A DNA stretch of 43,914 nt, from positions 1-43,914 of the forward strand of contig CALIOE010000022.1 of assembly GCA_938044775.1 (NCBI GenBank), in the 5' to 3' direction. Below are positions 26,270 to 35,030 of the stretch, in pieces. Position 1 is the stretch's first letter. Each line of letters begins with the position of its first letter. The stretch comes from an uncultured Rhizobiaceae group bacterium (lineage in GTDB: Bacteria; Pseudomonadota; Alphaproteobacteria; Rhizobiales; Rhizobiaceae). A program made the translations under genes and the position numbers. Below the pieces are notes generated by a model. That model was not told the DNA's origin, ran no database searches, and was given only the letters and a program-made list of their open reading frames with translations.

Positions 26270-27013
26270 GTGACAACGCAAGGATCGATGGTTCTCATTC
26301 TTGGCAGTTCGCCAAGCGTTGCTGCCGCGGCGAAATGGCCGAAGGCTGAAAATCTCTTGATCGTCGCGATCAACAATGCGTGGCGTGTGCGATCCGATTG
26401 GGACCATCTGATACATGCAGGAGACTTTCCGCCTGAACGGCGCCCGCAACAGGTTTCGTTCCGCCAGAAAGTGCACTCATACCAGGCTTATGTTCCATCG
26501 CAGAACCGCTTTGGTGGCTTCGTCTATGCTGGTGGCACAATGGCGTTTACGGCGGGTTATTGGGCTCTGGACGCCTTGAAAGCCGACGTTCTGGCCTATG
26601 CGGGATGCGACATGGTTTACCGGGGTACCAACACTCATTTTTATGGAGCGGGAACACCAGACCCTCTTCGCGACGACGTTACCCTGCGCTCGCTGGAAGC
26701 GAAGTCGGCACGGCTCATGGCGTTTGCGGCGCGGCAGGGATGTGCCTGCGTCAACCTTTCAGCAGAATCCGAGAGCCGGCTGATCTTTCCCAAAGCGTCA
26801 ATTGACGATCTTAGCCGACCTGTGCCCGTTCCTTCTGTCAACGCCCGCAAGATGGAGGCGGCACTGGCGGAAGAGAAAAGGCTGGGTTACTTCATTGAGG
26901 ACGGAGAATACTGGCGGCATATGCACTCGTTTGATGGCGATGCGCTTGCCGGTATCGACGCCCAGTGGCTCGAAGCGGTCTTCATGGACCAGACTGTGCC
27001 GGAGTTGGTTTAA
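26270..27013 (+). CDS. Conserved hypothetical protein with Rossmann-like start
   Basis: I do not recognise this 247-residue protein with certainty. It begins with a hydrophobic strand and glycine turn (MVLILGSSPSV), then LLIVAINNAWRVRSDWDHLIHAGD, and later FVYAGGTMAFTAGYWALDAL and LAYAGCDMVY. This pattern suggests a nucleotide- or sugar-binding alpha/beta fold, as in proteins related to MptE/DUF115 or glycan modification. No catalytic motif could be assigned. I chose GTG 26270 because GGAGAGG lies eight bases upstream; in-frame TTG 26240 and ATG 26288 are alternatives. It follows the DUF2855 gene by 86 bases on the same strand and faces the AIM24 gene. Confidence 0.6.
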   Translation: MTTQGSMVLILGSSPSVAAAAKWPKAENLLIVAINNAWRVRSDWDHLIHAGDFPPERRPQQVSFRQKVHSYQAYVPSQNRFGGFVYAGGTMAFTAGYWALDALKADVLAYAGCDMVYRGTNTHFYGAGTPDPLRDDVTLRSLEAKSARLMAFAARQGCACVNLSAESESRLIFPKASIDDLSRPVPVPSVNARKMEAALAEEKRLGYFIEDGEYWRHMHSFDGDALAGIDAQWLEAVFMDQTVPELV

Positions 27014-27027
27014 ACTTCTGGCCGGTT

Positions 27028-27876
27028 CTAACGTCGGTCTCCGTCAAGAATGTTACCAATACCACCCAGAAGCGAACCTTCGCCCACCTGGCGACCGCCG
27101 GAGCCCGTTGCGGCGGCCATTCGGCCTGCGAGGCGCGAAAAGGGGAGGGACTGGATCCAGACTTTGCCAGGACCGCGAAGCTTCGCAAAGAAAATACCCT
27201 CGCCACCAAAGATCATCGACTTTACGGATCCGGCGCGCACGATATCCATGTCCACGTCGCCGGTATAGGCGGCGACACAGCCGGTATCGATGTGAAGTTC
27301 TTCTCCTGGTGCAAGGTCCTTCACGACGGTTGAGCCGCCCACGTGGACGAAAACCCACCCGTCCCCTTCCAGTTTCTGCATGATGAAACCATCGCCGCCG
27401 AAGAGACCCGTCATGATTTTTCTCTGAAACTCGATGCCCATACTCACACCCTTGGCGGCGCACAAAAAGGCGTCCTTCTGACAGATCAGCCGGCCGTTCA
27501 CTTCGTCAAGTTTCACGGCGATGATGTGCCCGGGATAAGGCGACGCAAATGCGACCCGGGCTTTGCCGGAACCATGGTGCGTGAATACTGTTGTAAAGAG
27601 GCTCTCGCCGGTGATCAGACGTTTTCCTGCTCCTGCGAGTTTGTCGAAGAAGCCGCCTTCACTCTGGGAGCCGTCGCCGAACGCTGTGGTCATTTCGATA
27701 TCCGGATGCTTGAACATCATTGAGCCGGCTTCTGCCACGGCACTCTCTCCCGGGTCGAGCTCGATTTCGGCGAACTGCATTTCGGAACCTTTGATCTCGA
27801 AGTCGATGTCATCGGCAACGCCGGCGCTGCGGCTGTGTCGGGCGCGGGGGATTGAAGGGACGGTGCTGAATACCAT
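27028..27876 (-). CDS. TIGR00266 / AIM24 family protein
   Basis: A 282-residue protein that is mostly beta strands with many glycines. Family marks are DFEIKGSEMQFAEIELDPGE, EAGSMMF, GGFFDKLAGAGKRLITGESLF, and SMIFGGEGIFFAKLRGPG near the C-terminus. The family relates to yeast mitochondrial AIM24; the bacterial function is unknown. The first about 20 residues (MVFSTVPSIPRARHSRSAGV) precede the usual family start at ADDIDFE. ATG 27876 has AAAGG eight bases upstream, so the longer form is plausible. It is transcribed toward the unknown gene at 26270-27013, 14 bases from its stop. Confidence 0.85.
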   Translation of the reverse strand: MVFSTVPSIPRARHSRSAGVADDIDFEIKGSEMQFAEIELDPGESAVAEAGSMMFKHPDIEMTTAFGDGSQSEGGFFDKLAGAGKRLITGESLFTTVFTHHGSGKARVAFASPYPGHIIAVKLDEVNGRLICQKDAFLCAAKGVSMGIEFQRKIMTGLFGGDGFIMQKLEGDGWVFVHVGGSTVVKDLAPGEELHIDTGCVAAYTGDVDMDIVRAGSVKSMIFGGEGIFFAKLRGPGKVWIQSLPFSRLAGRMAAATGSGGRQVGEGSLLGGIGNILDGDRR

Positions 27877-28043
27877 GGGGCATACCTTTCAAACGTGTGG
27901 AGCACCATCAACGTAGCAACAAAAGGTTAGCTCCTGGTTGCGAATCTGACCCCTCCAGAGTGCAGAAAATCTGCACAGGGTTGCTCACTTTAACCGCAGG
28001 GGCGCCCAACTTGCTGCAAATGGCTGGAGCAAGAGCATGCCTC

Positions 28044-28190
28044 ATGAAAAGACAATTTCCGCAAGCGCCTTATGGGCCTCACGTGCCCGACAGCCTCCGC
28101 CAGGACGGATGGTGGCTTGACTACATTCGCGTCGAAGTGGCGAACGACGAGCAGGCACCCATTCAGGTGAGAAGAGAGAACGAGCGATGA
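28044..28190 (+). CDS. Small hypothetical ORF coupled to the DUF4173-like gene
   Basis: A possible 48-residue protein beginning MKRQFPQAPYGPHVPDSLRQ and continuing with D-G-W-W-L-D-Y-I-R-V-E-V. Its stop codon overlaps the next start as ATGA (28187-28190), the same arrangement as the following genes, which argues that it is translated. No domain is recognised. The Shine-Dalgarno (AAGAG) is weak, and an upstream in-frame ATG at 28020 would add eight residues. Confidence 0.45.
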   Translation: MKRQFPQAPYGPHVPDSLRQDGWWLDYIRVEVANDEQAPIQVRRENER

Positions 28191-29749
28191 CCGAAACCAC
28201 AACAGACAGGCGGGATTGCAGCGTTCCCGTGCTGCAGAACTGGCCAGGCGGGAAACCGGCCTGGGTTCTGGTCGCCGTCATTGCACTCGGCGATTTTCTG
28301 CTGTGGTGGCATTTTCCTGTGCTGTCTTTGGTACTGTTCCTCACAGCGTTGGTGATGGTTCATCTGGTTTTGCACGGACGTCGGGCAAACAGACTTCAGA
28401 TTGTTTGGAGTCTTATCGTCCACGGGGTGGGCATCCTGCCCCTGGTGGAGACGCTGAATATTTTGACCTTCCTGAGCGGCGTCACAGGTGCGTTTGCGGC
28501 CTGCCTGATCCTTCGCGGCAGCCTGACGGGCAGTTGGCCGCAGCGGCTGGATATCTTCGTGACATCGGCGCTCACGTCGCCTGCACGATTTTGGTCTTTG
28601 GTTTTTGGAAACCGTCACAATTTTGGGGTGCCAAACGGCGTGTTCCGAAGCGTTAGGAACTGGGTCTGGCCAGTGCTTCTTGCAAGCGTCTTCATTTGGC
28701 TGTTCGCCAATGCCAACCCGATCTGGGAAACCTGGCTGCAAGAAGTTGATGTCATGGCCTTGGTTTCCCTCCTGTTCAGTGATCGGTCGCTGTTCTGGTT
28801 GGGACTGGCGTGGTTCTCTTGGCCTTTCCTGGAACGCCGGGCACCGGTGCGCAAGGCGCTTTCGTCCTTGCGACGTCTGGTCGACCTCACAGTTCCATCT
28901 GTGGCCGACGGGCCGAAGCCGGCAGCAGGAGACGGCTTCTTTGAGCGAAGCCTCATTCTTTTCAATCTGGTATTTGCTGCCCAGACACTTCTGGATCTGA
29001 CCTATCTGTGGGGCGGCTTCCAACTGCCGGACGGCATGACCTATGCTTCTTACGCTCATCGGGGAGCTTATCCGCTGGTGGCAGCAGCGATTATGGCGGC
29101 GGTCTTTGTGGTTATCGCCATGCGGCCGGGTGGACCGGGCGAGCGGATCGCACGCATTAAGTGGCTGGTATTGGCCTGGGTGGCTCAAAATTTGCTTCTT
29201 GTTGCCTCATCGATGCTTCGACTGGATATCTATATCGAGGTTTATGCACTGACCTACTGGCGCATTGCTGCACTGATCTGGATGGGGTTGGTCGCCGTCG
29301 GACTTGTGCTGATTGTGTCCCGGTTCGCACTTGGCCGCACTACTGGCTGGCTGATCACTGCCAATGTGTTTGCTCTGGCAGCAACGTTATACGCGACCAG
29401 CTTCTTGAATTTTCCAGATGTAATCGCGCGGTACAATCTGGCACATGGTCATCAGTACCGACCGGCACCTGAATTGCGGTATGATGGCCGCTATATCGTC
29501 AGCCTTGGTGCCCTTGCCTTGCCCGCCGTTCTCGAGTTTCGCGACAGCCAGGCCGACTTATCGCTGGAGGAGCAGCGCTGGCTGGAGCGTGTTGAACAGT
29601 CACTGCGCCTGAAAGTTGACCACGAAGTGGGCACTGACTGGCGGACGTGGAGCTTCCGTGGACAACGCCTGAAATGGTTTCTTGAGGCGCGGCAGGGTGC
29701 TATCGCTGCACCATCGAAGCCTCGCGAAACAGGTCCAGCAGTTCCATGA
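28187..29749 (+). CDS. DUF4173-like multi-pass membrane protein
   Basis: A 520-residue inner-membrane protein. About ten to twelve hydrophobic helices run from residue 25 to 425 (for example VLVAVIALGDFLLWWHF, VWPVLLASVFIWLFANANP, LYLW-like LLDLTYLWGG, VAAAIMAAVFVVIAM). The segment MTYASYAHRGAYPLVAAAIM is the feature I associate with DUF4173/DUF4153 proteins. A hydrophilic C-terminal part of about 95 residues, containing RYNLAHGHQYRPAPELRYDG and an acidic/basic helix (LSLEEQRWLERVEQSL), lies outside the helices. Function is unknown. It overlaps the small ORF by ATGA and the response-regulator gene by ATGA, so all four genes should be one translationally coupled operon. A signalling or sensory role beside the two-component pair is inferred. 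Confidence 0.72.
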   Translation: MTETTTDRRDCSVPVLQNWPGGKPAWVLVAVIALGDFLLWWHFPVLSLVLFLTALVMVHLVLHGRRANRLQIVWSLIVHGVGILPLVETLNILTFLSGVTGAFAACLILRGSLTGSWPQRLDIFVTSALTSPARFWSLVFGNRHNFGVPNGVFRSVRNWVWPVLLASVFIWLFANANPIWETWLQEVDVMALVSLLFSDRSLFWLGLAWFSWPFLERRAPVRKALSSLRRLVDLTVPSVADGPKPAAGDGFFERSLILFNLVFAAQTLLDLTYLWGGFQLPDGMTYASYAHRGAYPLVAAAIMAAVFVVIAMRPGGPGERIARIKWLVLAWVAQNLLLVASSMLRLDIYIEVYALTYWRIAALIWMGLVAVGLVLIVSRFALGRTTGWLITANVFALAATLYATSFLNFPDVIARYNLAHGHQYRPAPELRYDGRYIVSLGALALPAVLEFRDSQADLSLEEQRWLERVEQSLRLKVDHEVGTDWRTWSFRGQRLKWFLEARQGAIAAPSKPRETGPAVP

Positions 29750-30447
29750 GCAAGCGCATCCTGATTGCCGATGACGAGCCCCACATTCGTGAGGTCATCG
29801 AATTTGCCCTGCAAAATGCTGGTCTGGAGACTGTCCTTGTCCGGGACGGTGTCGAGGCAGTAGCTGCGTTCGAAAAACAGATTCCTGATCTGATCGTTCT
29901 GGATGTCGGCATGCCCAACATGGATGGGCTGGAAGTCTGCCGTACCGTGCGGAAAGTCTCCGATTGCCCAATTCTTTTTCTCTCTGCGCGTGACGAAGAA
30001 GTGGACCGTATCGTCGGCCTGGAGATCGGTGGAGACGACTATGTGACCAAGCCATTCAGCCCTCGCGAATTGGTGGCGCGGGTGAACGCGATTTTGAAAA
30101 GAGCGGGTCAAAACAACAGCCAGAACTCAGAAGATGAGATTTTGAATCATGGAATTCTGATCCTCGACAAGGGCCGCCGAGAGGTTCGCATTCGGGAAAT
30201 TGCGGTGGAATTGACCGGCACGGAGTTCGACATCCTGGCTGTTTTGATGGCGCGGCCCGGAATTGTCTTTAACCGTTCAACTCTGTTGGACCGTGCCTGG
30301 GCCGACAACATTCATGTTTCTGACCGGACAATTGACAGTCATGTCCGCAATCTCCGCGCAAAGCTTCGCGAAGTCGGGTGCGGCGACGCCATTCGCACAG
30401 TCCATGGTGTTGGATTTCAGCTTGATCGTTGCGAAGGTGACGCTTGA
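29746..30447 (+). CDS. OmpR/PhoB-family response regulator
   Basis: A 233-residue DNA-binding response regulator. The receiver domain holds the acidic pair D9-D10, the phospho-acceptor D53 in IVLDVGMP, S80 in LFLSARD and K102 in VTKPFSP, so phosphorylation-dependent activation should work. The C-terminal winged helix (about 130-225) contains ELTGTEFDILAVL, VFNRSTLLDRAW and TIDSHVRNLRAKL, then VHGVGFQLD. Its start overlaps the DUF4173-like stop as ATGA, and its stop overlaps the kinase start as TTGA. The target promoters cannot be seen here. Confidence 0.93.
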   Translation: MSKRILIADDEPHIREVIEFALQNAGLETVLVRDGVEAVAAFEKQIPDLIVLDVGMPNMDGLEVCRTVRKVSDCPILFLSARDEEVDRIVGLEIGGDDYVTKPFSPRELVARVNAILKRAGQNNSQNSEDEILNHGILILDKGRREVRIREIAVELTGTEFDILAVLMARPGIVFNRSTLLDRAWADNIHVSDRTIDSHVRNLRAKLREVGCGDAIRTVHGVGFQLDRCEGDA

Positions 30448-31430
30448 GTCCCATTAGAATCAAATGGCGTCCGGCTCTGTGGATGGTGGTTTTCGGTGTG
30501 TTTATGCTCGTGGCACTGCTACCTCTCGTGGCGCTTTTGATGATCATCAGCCTTGAGGGCGTTTCGGACGTCCAGTTTCAACTGCGGACGATTGGCGGAT
30601 TTGTAACGCTGGCGGTCGGCAGCCTCGTTATGGCGGGCATTATCGGTGCTGTGTTTTTGAGGACCTTGCTGAGACCGCTTCAGGAATTGATGGAACGGAC
30701 AGGGGAAATCGAGCAGGGCTCCCAGGAGGCGTTTCGTGCGATGCACCATACCGGTACCCGTGAGGTTGCGACTCTTGCAGATCGATTCTTCCGCATGGCG
30801 CGAAAGCTCTCTGATCGTTCAAACTATCTCACGTTGTTTGCGACCCATGTGAGCCATGAGCTGAAGACACCGTTGACCGGCATTCAAGGAGCAGCGGAGC
30901 TTCTGCGCGATGGCGGGGACATGGAGAAAGGGCAGCGGCAGCGCTTTCTGGAGAACATTGTAGAAGACGCCACCCGCTTGTCGATACTGTCAACTCAGCT
31001 GCGTGAACTGGCGCGGGCGGATGCGGCTCTGACCGGCGGGCGATGCGACCTGCAGGCGGTGCTGAAGCAAGCCGCAGCCGGCGCCGGGTTAGCCCTTGAA
31101 GCCAGTCAGCTGGGCGAATTGCGTGTTGCAATGTCGAAAGACAATGCTCTGATTGTCTTTCAGCAATTGGCAGAAAACGCCAAACAACACGGCGCCGGGA
31201 CGTTCCGCGCTGAGTTGACAGAGGGTGTCCTGAGCGTCGGTGACGACGGAGAGCCGATTGCACCGACCCATCGCGACCAGCTCTTTGTGCCGTTTTTTAC
31301 AACCCGCCGCGATAAGGGCGGCACTGGCATGGGACTGGGGATCGTCAGCGCCATGTTGCGCAGCCATGGCGGATCGATTGCCGTGAGCGAAAGTGATGCA
31401 TGGAAGTTTGAACTTGAACTGCCGCTTTGA
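30444..31430 (+). CDS. Sensor histidine kinase with minimal periplasmic region
   Basis: A 328-residue kinase. Two transmembrane segments (about 12-36 and 49-73) leave a loop of only about 13 residues, so there is no periplasmic sensor domain. A HAMP-like region follows (LRPLQELMERTGEIEQGSQ), then the H-box with H138 in HVSHELKTPLTG. The N-box is QQLAENAKQHGA near 249, and glycine motifs VGDDGEP and GTGMGLGIV complete a HATPase domain. Start TTG 30444 overlaps the regulator stop as TTGA; ATG 30480 is an in-frame alternative but would cut into the first helix. The lack of a sensor domain suggests another membrane protein, probably the DUF4173-like one, supplies the signal. It ends three bases from the transglycosylase gene on the other strand. 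Confidence 0.88.
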   Translation: MSPIRIKWRPALWMVVFGVFMLVALLPLVALLMIISLEGVSDVQFQLRTIGGFVTLAVGSLVMAGIIGAVFLRTLLRPLQELMERTGEIEQGSQEAFRAMHHTGTREVATLADRFFRMARKLSDRSNYLTLFATHVSHELKTPLTGIQGAAELLRDGGDMEKGQRQRFLENIVEDATRLSILSTQLRELARADAALTGGRCDLQAVLKQAAAGAGLALEASQLGELRVAMSKDNALIVFQQLAENAKQHGAGTFRAELTEGVLSVGDDGEPIAPTHRDQLFVPFFTTRRDKGGTGMGLGIVSAMLRSHGGSIAVSESDAWKFELELPL

Positions 31431-31433
31431 GCG

Positions 31434-32654
31434 CTATTTGAGCTCACGCACCAGCTTCGCACTGGGAAAACACGTGGCACGAAGGTTGTTTTTCAGCTGC
31501 CACAGGCCGATGGCGTTGCGTGTCTTGTAGCCCACCAGTCCATCGGCGCCGCCAACATCATAGCCCATAGCAACAAGCTTTTCCTGCATCGCTTGCACTG
31601 AGGATCGCGAGAAGCTGGGCAGTTCCTGCCACGCAGTCGCAAATCGCCTTCCCCCGACCATTCGATCTGCCAGGTGACCGACAAACAGGGCATAGACATC
31701 GCTTTCGTTGTATTTTTTCAACACATAGAAATTGGGGGTCACGAGAAATGTTGGTCCATAGCGACCGCCTGGAAATAAGAGGTAGCCCGTGCCGTTCAAT
31801 TCGATTCTCGGAAACGGTTTTCCCGAAACGCGTTTGACCCCATCGGCGATCCATTTTTTGAACTTTCTGCCCTGGTCAGGCCCACCGAGACTGCAGCTTA
31901 CGGCCTGCGGTACAACCGCCTCATAGCCCCAGTCACGACCTCGCTGCCACCCAAATTTGGCCAGATAATTGCCAATTGAGCCCAGTGTGTCCGGAACTGA
32001 TCCCCAAATGTCTCGGCGGCCGTCACCGTCTTCGTCAACGGCGTAGTCAAAGAATTTCGAGGGCAGAAACTGCGGCTGCCCAAGGGCGCCTGCCCAGCTC
32101 GAACGCATTTGTCCCGCGCTTACATGGCCTTTCTCGACGATGTTGAGGGCAGCAATGAACTCGGCACGAAACAGCTCTTTTCTGCGTCCCATGAATGCCG
32201 AGGTTGCGAGAGCCCTGATCGCGTTTTTCGGCAGCTTTACCCTTCCAAAGCCACTTTCGCGTCCCCAGATTGCGACGATAACAGGTCCTGGAACACCGGT
32301 CCGTTTTGTGATGCGCGATAAAACACTGCGATGCCTGCGCAATAGGCCGGCACCGGTCTTTGCCAACCCGTTGATCGATCGTTGGGAAAAGTACCGGCCC
32401 GGCGCACGAAACTCAGACTGGCGCTGCTTTCCAGACTTTGATCCAGCCAGATCCGGTATTGTCCGGTCCGGTGTCAGGTCCTTGGTGGCCGCCGAAAATG
32501 TCTTTCGGGAAATTCCTGCTTTTTGGGCTGCGGGCCAAACATCTTCTGCCAGCCAGCGCTGGAAAGCCCTGTCGCTGGTGGACTGGGCCACGGACTGAGT
32601 CGGGGTAAGCAGGATGTGCAACAACGCGATGGTAATGGCGGCAAAACGAAACAT
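31434..32654 (-). CDS. Lytic murein transglycosylase (MltB-like) with C-terminal peptidoglycan-binding domain
   Basis: A 406-residue exported enzyme that cleaves glycan strands of peptidoglycan with formation of 1,6-anhydro ends. The signal peptide is AAITIALLHILLTPTQSVAQ. The SLT domain of the MltB type carries the catalytic E133 in IWGRESGFGR, followed by AFMGRRKELFRAEFIAAL, SSWAGALGQPQFLPS and the typical DEDGDGRRDIWGSVPD segment. The C-terminal 60 residues form a peptidoglycan-binding domain (MQEKLVAMGYDVGGADGLVG). No lipobox cysteine follows the signal peptide, so it is probably soluble in the periplasm. Start ATG 32654 lacks an obvious Shine-Dalgarno. The gene is convergent with the histidine kinase, only three bases apart. 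Confidence 0.92.
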   Translation of the reverse strand: MFRFAAITIALLHILLTPTQSVAQSTSDRAFQRWLAEDVWPAAQKAGISRKTFSAATKDLTPDRTIPDLAGSKSGKQRQSEFRAPGRYFSQRSINGLAKTGAGLLRRHRSVLSRITKRTGVPGPVIVAIWGRESGFGRVKLPKNAIRALATSAFMGRRKELFRAEFIAALNIVEKGHVSAGQMRSSWAGALGQPQFLPSKFFDYAVDEDGDGRRDIWGSVPDTLGSIGNYLAKFGWQRGRDWGYEAVVPQAVSCSLGGPDQGRKFKKWIADGVKRVSGKPFPRIELNGTGYLLFPGGRYGPTFLVTPNFYVLKKYNESDVYALFVGHLADRMVGGRRFATAWQELPSFSRSSVQAMQEKLVAMGYDVGGADGLVGYKTRNAIGLWQLKNNLRATCFPSAKLVRELK

Positions 32655-32746
32655 GATGGAGCGGGCCTGGCGTGAATCGATCAGGGCATAATATCGATTG
32701 TCGTCGTTGATGTTACTTTTTCTTCGCCCTCGGCGGACAGATTTCG

Positions 32747-34378
32747 TCAGCGGTGTTCTTCAACGCTCATGTCCACGAGGGCCGAATTGAACTTCCGCAA
32801 GGCTGCTACCTGCGTCGCCCATCCTATGATGCGGGAATCGTCACGGGCGTCGACGACAGGCAATCGCGTGTGACCGCCTTCGTCAAATATCCGCAATGCA
32901 GCTTCCAGCGAAGTGTCAGCCCGCAGGCTTGGCCGCTCGTCTTCGGTGTCGACAACCGCCTCTTCGCCATCTTCCAACGGAGTCATGAAACTCGCCACAT
33001 AGGTGTTGACGGTGACCATACGGTGAAGGCCGTCTTGAATGCGAAGGCCGCGTAACTCCAGCTGCCATTGGAAAAACGAGCGGCCATGAACCGCCTGGTT
33101 GATGCCCACACTAATTGAGACCGTGAGCAACAGCGCGATCGACAGGGTATAACCACCTGTCAGTTCAAACACGATGACGGTTGTTGAGATTGGAGCCCCG
33201 ATAACCGCTGCCGCAACCGCCCCCATACCGAGAATTGAATACAGCCCCTGCGACGAAGCAAGTTCGGGAAACAGATTTGCCGCTATCAGTCCGAATGCGC
33301 CGCCTGCCATGGCACCAAGATAGAGCGACGGGGAGAAAACGCCGCCACCGAAACGTGACGCGAGGGTGATGGCCGTTGCAGCCGTCTTGGCAAACAGCAG
33401 GGCGAACAACAGGGTCAGGGGCATCTGATTTTTCAATGCCTGGTCGGTGGCTTCATATCCAACGCCCAGAACCTCTGGAAAGGCGATGCCGATGATCCCA
33501 ATCATCAGTCCGCCAACTGCAGGACGGAGCCATAGCGGAATTGTCACACTGCGGGCGACATAATCTGTGCCTGTCAGAGCAAACTGGAAACAAACTGCGA
33601 CAAGAGCACAAACCAGCCCCAGAAGCGCAAAAGCAGGAAATTCAAGATAGGAGGTAATCTGATACTCGGGAATGGAAAACGCAGCTGCGTCTCCAAACCA
33701 TAGTCGAGACAGGATTGTACCCGCGACTGAAGAGATAACTATCGGGATGAAGGACCGTTTGGCGTAATGACCGAGAATGACTTCATGGGCAAACAGCACG
33801 CCGGCAATGGGGGCGTTGAAAGAGGCTGAGACTGCACTTGCCACACCGCATGCGAGCAGTGTCTTTATGGCCCATTGCTGCAGTTCGAAGCGTCGCGCTA
33901 CTGACGTCGCCACCGTGGCACCGATGTGAACCATGGGGCCCTCGCGGCCAGAGCTTGCACCAAATCCAAGCGAAAGCGCGCTGACAATTGCAGAGCCGAT
34001 ACCGGTTTTTAGTTCGATGTTGCGTCCACCATGGGCGTTGGCTTCAATGACGTCTGCCACGCCGCCCGTGCGCCGGGCCGGCAAAAAGTTGTGTAACAGC
34101 CAGCCAATCAAAACACCGCCAAGGGTCGGCGTCAGCAAGATCCAGAGCCAATGGATTTGCCTGGCGGTGCTGGCAACGTTCTCTTCTGTTGTTCCGAGCC
34201 AGAGTAACTGAGTGAGGCCGATTGCTTCGCGGAATGCAATTGCCGCAACTGAGACCAGGAGGCCGATTATTGCTGAAAAAAGCCACAGTTCCGGCTGATG
34301 CGACGTCAGGAAAACGCGCACGTTAGGCGCGATTAGCGCCCGAAGTGTTGCCGGCAAACGGCGAAGCGTTTCAACCAT
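32747..34378 (-). CDS. ClC-family chloride channel/transporter with CBS region
   Basis: A 543-residue membrane protein of the ClC family, the fold that moves Cl- alone or in exchange for H+. The gating glutamate is E146 in SSGREGPMVHIG, and GGGVFSPSLYLGAM is the second anion-coordinating segment. At the position corresponding to E. coli ClC E203, the proton-pathway glutamate, the aligned string FAHEVIL gives valine (V200), as recalled for channel-type members. The protein may therefore act as a channel rather than an antiporter. The cytoplasmic tail of about 90 residues has a CBS-like fold (VASFMTPLEDGEE, LEAALRIFDEGGHTRLPVVD). ATG 34378 has only a weak Shine-Dalgarno. It precedes the transglycosylase gene on the same strand. 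Confidence 0.88.
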   Translation of the reverse strand: MVETLRRLPATLRALIAPNVRVFLTSHQPELWLFSAIIGLLVSVAAIAFREAIGLTQLLWLGTTEENVASTARQIHWLWILLTPTLGGVLIGWLLHNFLPARRTGGVADVIEANAHGGRNIELKTGIGSAIVSALSLGFGASSGREGPMVHIGATVATSVARRFELQQWAIKTLLACGVASAVSASFNAPIAGVLFAHEVILGHYAKRSFIPIVISSVAGTILSRLWFGDAAAFSIPEYQITSYLEFPAFALLGLVCALVAVCFQFALTGTDYVARSVTIPLWLRPAVGGLMIGIIGIAFPEVLGVGYEATDQALKNQMPLTLLFALLFAKTAATAITLASRFGGGVFSPSLYLGAMAGGAFGLIAANLFPELASSQGLYSILGMGAVAAAVIGAPISTTVIVFELTGGYTLSIALLLTVSISVGINQAVHGRSFFQWQLELRGLRIQDGLHRMVTVNTYVASFMTPLEDGEEAVVDTEDERPSLRADTSLEAALRIFDEGGHTRLPVVDARDDSRIIGWATQVAALRKFNSALVDMSVEEHR

Positions 34379-34428
34379 TCGGGATCCGTCCCCATGTCCC
34401 CAATATGCCCCTCAGTCGGACTCTACGC

Positions 34429-34911
34429 CTATTTGCGGAGAATTTCGATGCGACGTCCTGCCATTTCTGGATAAGGTAAATCCTTGTGGCGTGCTGCCAT
34501 ATCCTGGACCTTTTCCATAACATCATCAGGAAACGGAGCAACTTTCGGACCGGTCATGTCCACATGCAGGGTCAAGTTTTCGCTGGTCGCTGACAGCCAC
34601 CCATCCTTGTGGCGAAGTTCTTGAAAAATATGCAAACGCTTCTCGTCATAATCGAGCACCTGAAAGGACGCCTGAACTTCGTCACCCAGGTGAATTTCGC
34701 GCAGATAGCGAACATGCGCCTCGCCGGTGTAGATTGTCAGCTTGCGATCGGCCGCATATTGGGGGCCCATACCGAGTGCTGCAAAGGCCTCGTCGCATCC
34801 CTGATCAAATATCACATTGTAATAGGCCATGTTCAGATGGCCGTTATAGTCAATCCAATCTTCCTGCAGCCCTCGCAAGGGAGCCAGAAATGGTACGTTT
34901 GAATCGGTCAT
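34429..34911 (-). CDS. Hotdog-fold thioesterase (4HBT/YbgC-like, betainyl-CoA type)
   Basis: A 160-residue single hotdog domain. The N-terminal active-site segment DWIDYNGHLNMAYYNVIFDQ has the catalytic aspartate, followed by GHLN, as in 4-hydroxybenzoyl-CoA-type thioesterases. VRYLREIHLGDEVQASFQVLDYDEKRLHIFQEL supplies the central strands. The pattern also resembles the thioesterases of carnitine and betaine breakdown, but no carnitine genes lie nearby, so the acyl-CoA substrate is open. GGAAG upstream supports ATG 34911. It is divergent from the FAD oxidase gene with about 120 bases between starts. Confidence 0.82.
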   Translation of the reverse strand: MTDSNVPFLAPLRGLQEDWIDYNGHLNMAYYNVIFDQGCDEAFAALGMGPQYAADRKLTIYTGEAHVRYLREIHLGDEVQASFQVLDYDEKRLHIFQELRHKDGWLSATSENLTLHVDMTGPKVAPFPDDVMEKVQDMAARHKDLPYPEMAGRRIEILRK

Positions 34912-35030
34912 ATGGTCGCTTCCAGCCGGGGAGAGTTACAATTTGACTTATGGACCATAGGCCGCTTTCTGGTACAAGGTTGCATGGCGGAAAAACAGAC
35001 CCGCAGTGGGTATCGCGTTGGGAGTTAAAC

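Noticed and set aside
28163..29188. Minus-strand frame of 341 codons, rich in His, Gln, Arg and Pro
   Set aside because: Antisense to the helices of the DUF4173-like gene; the composition is that of a reversed membrane protein.
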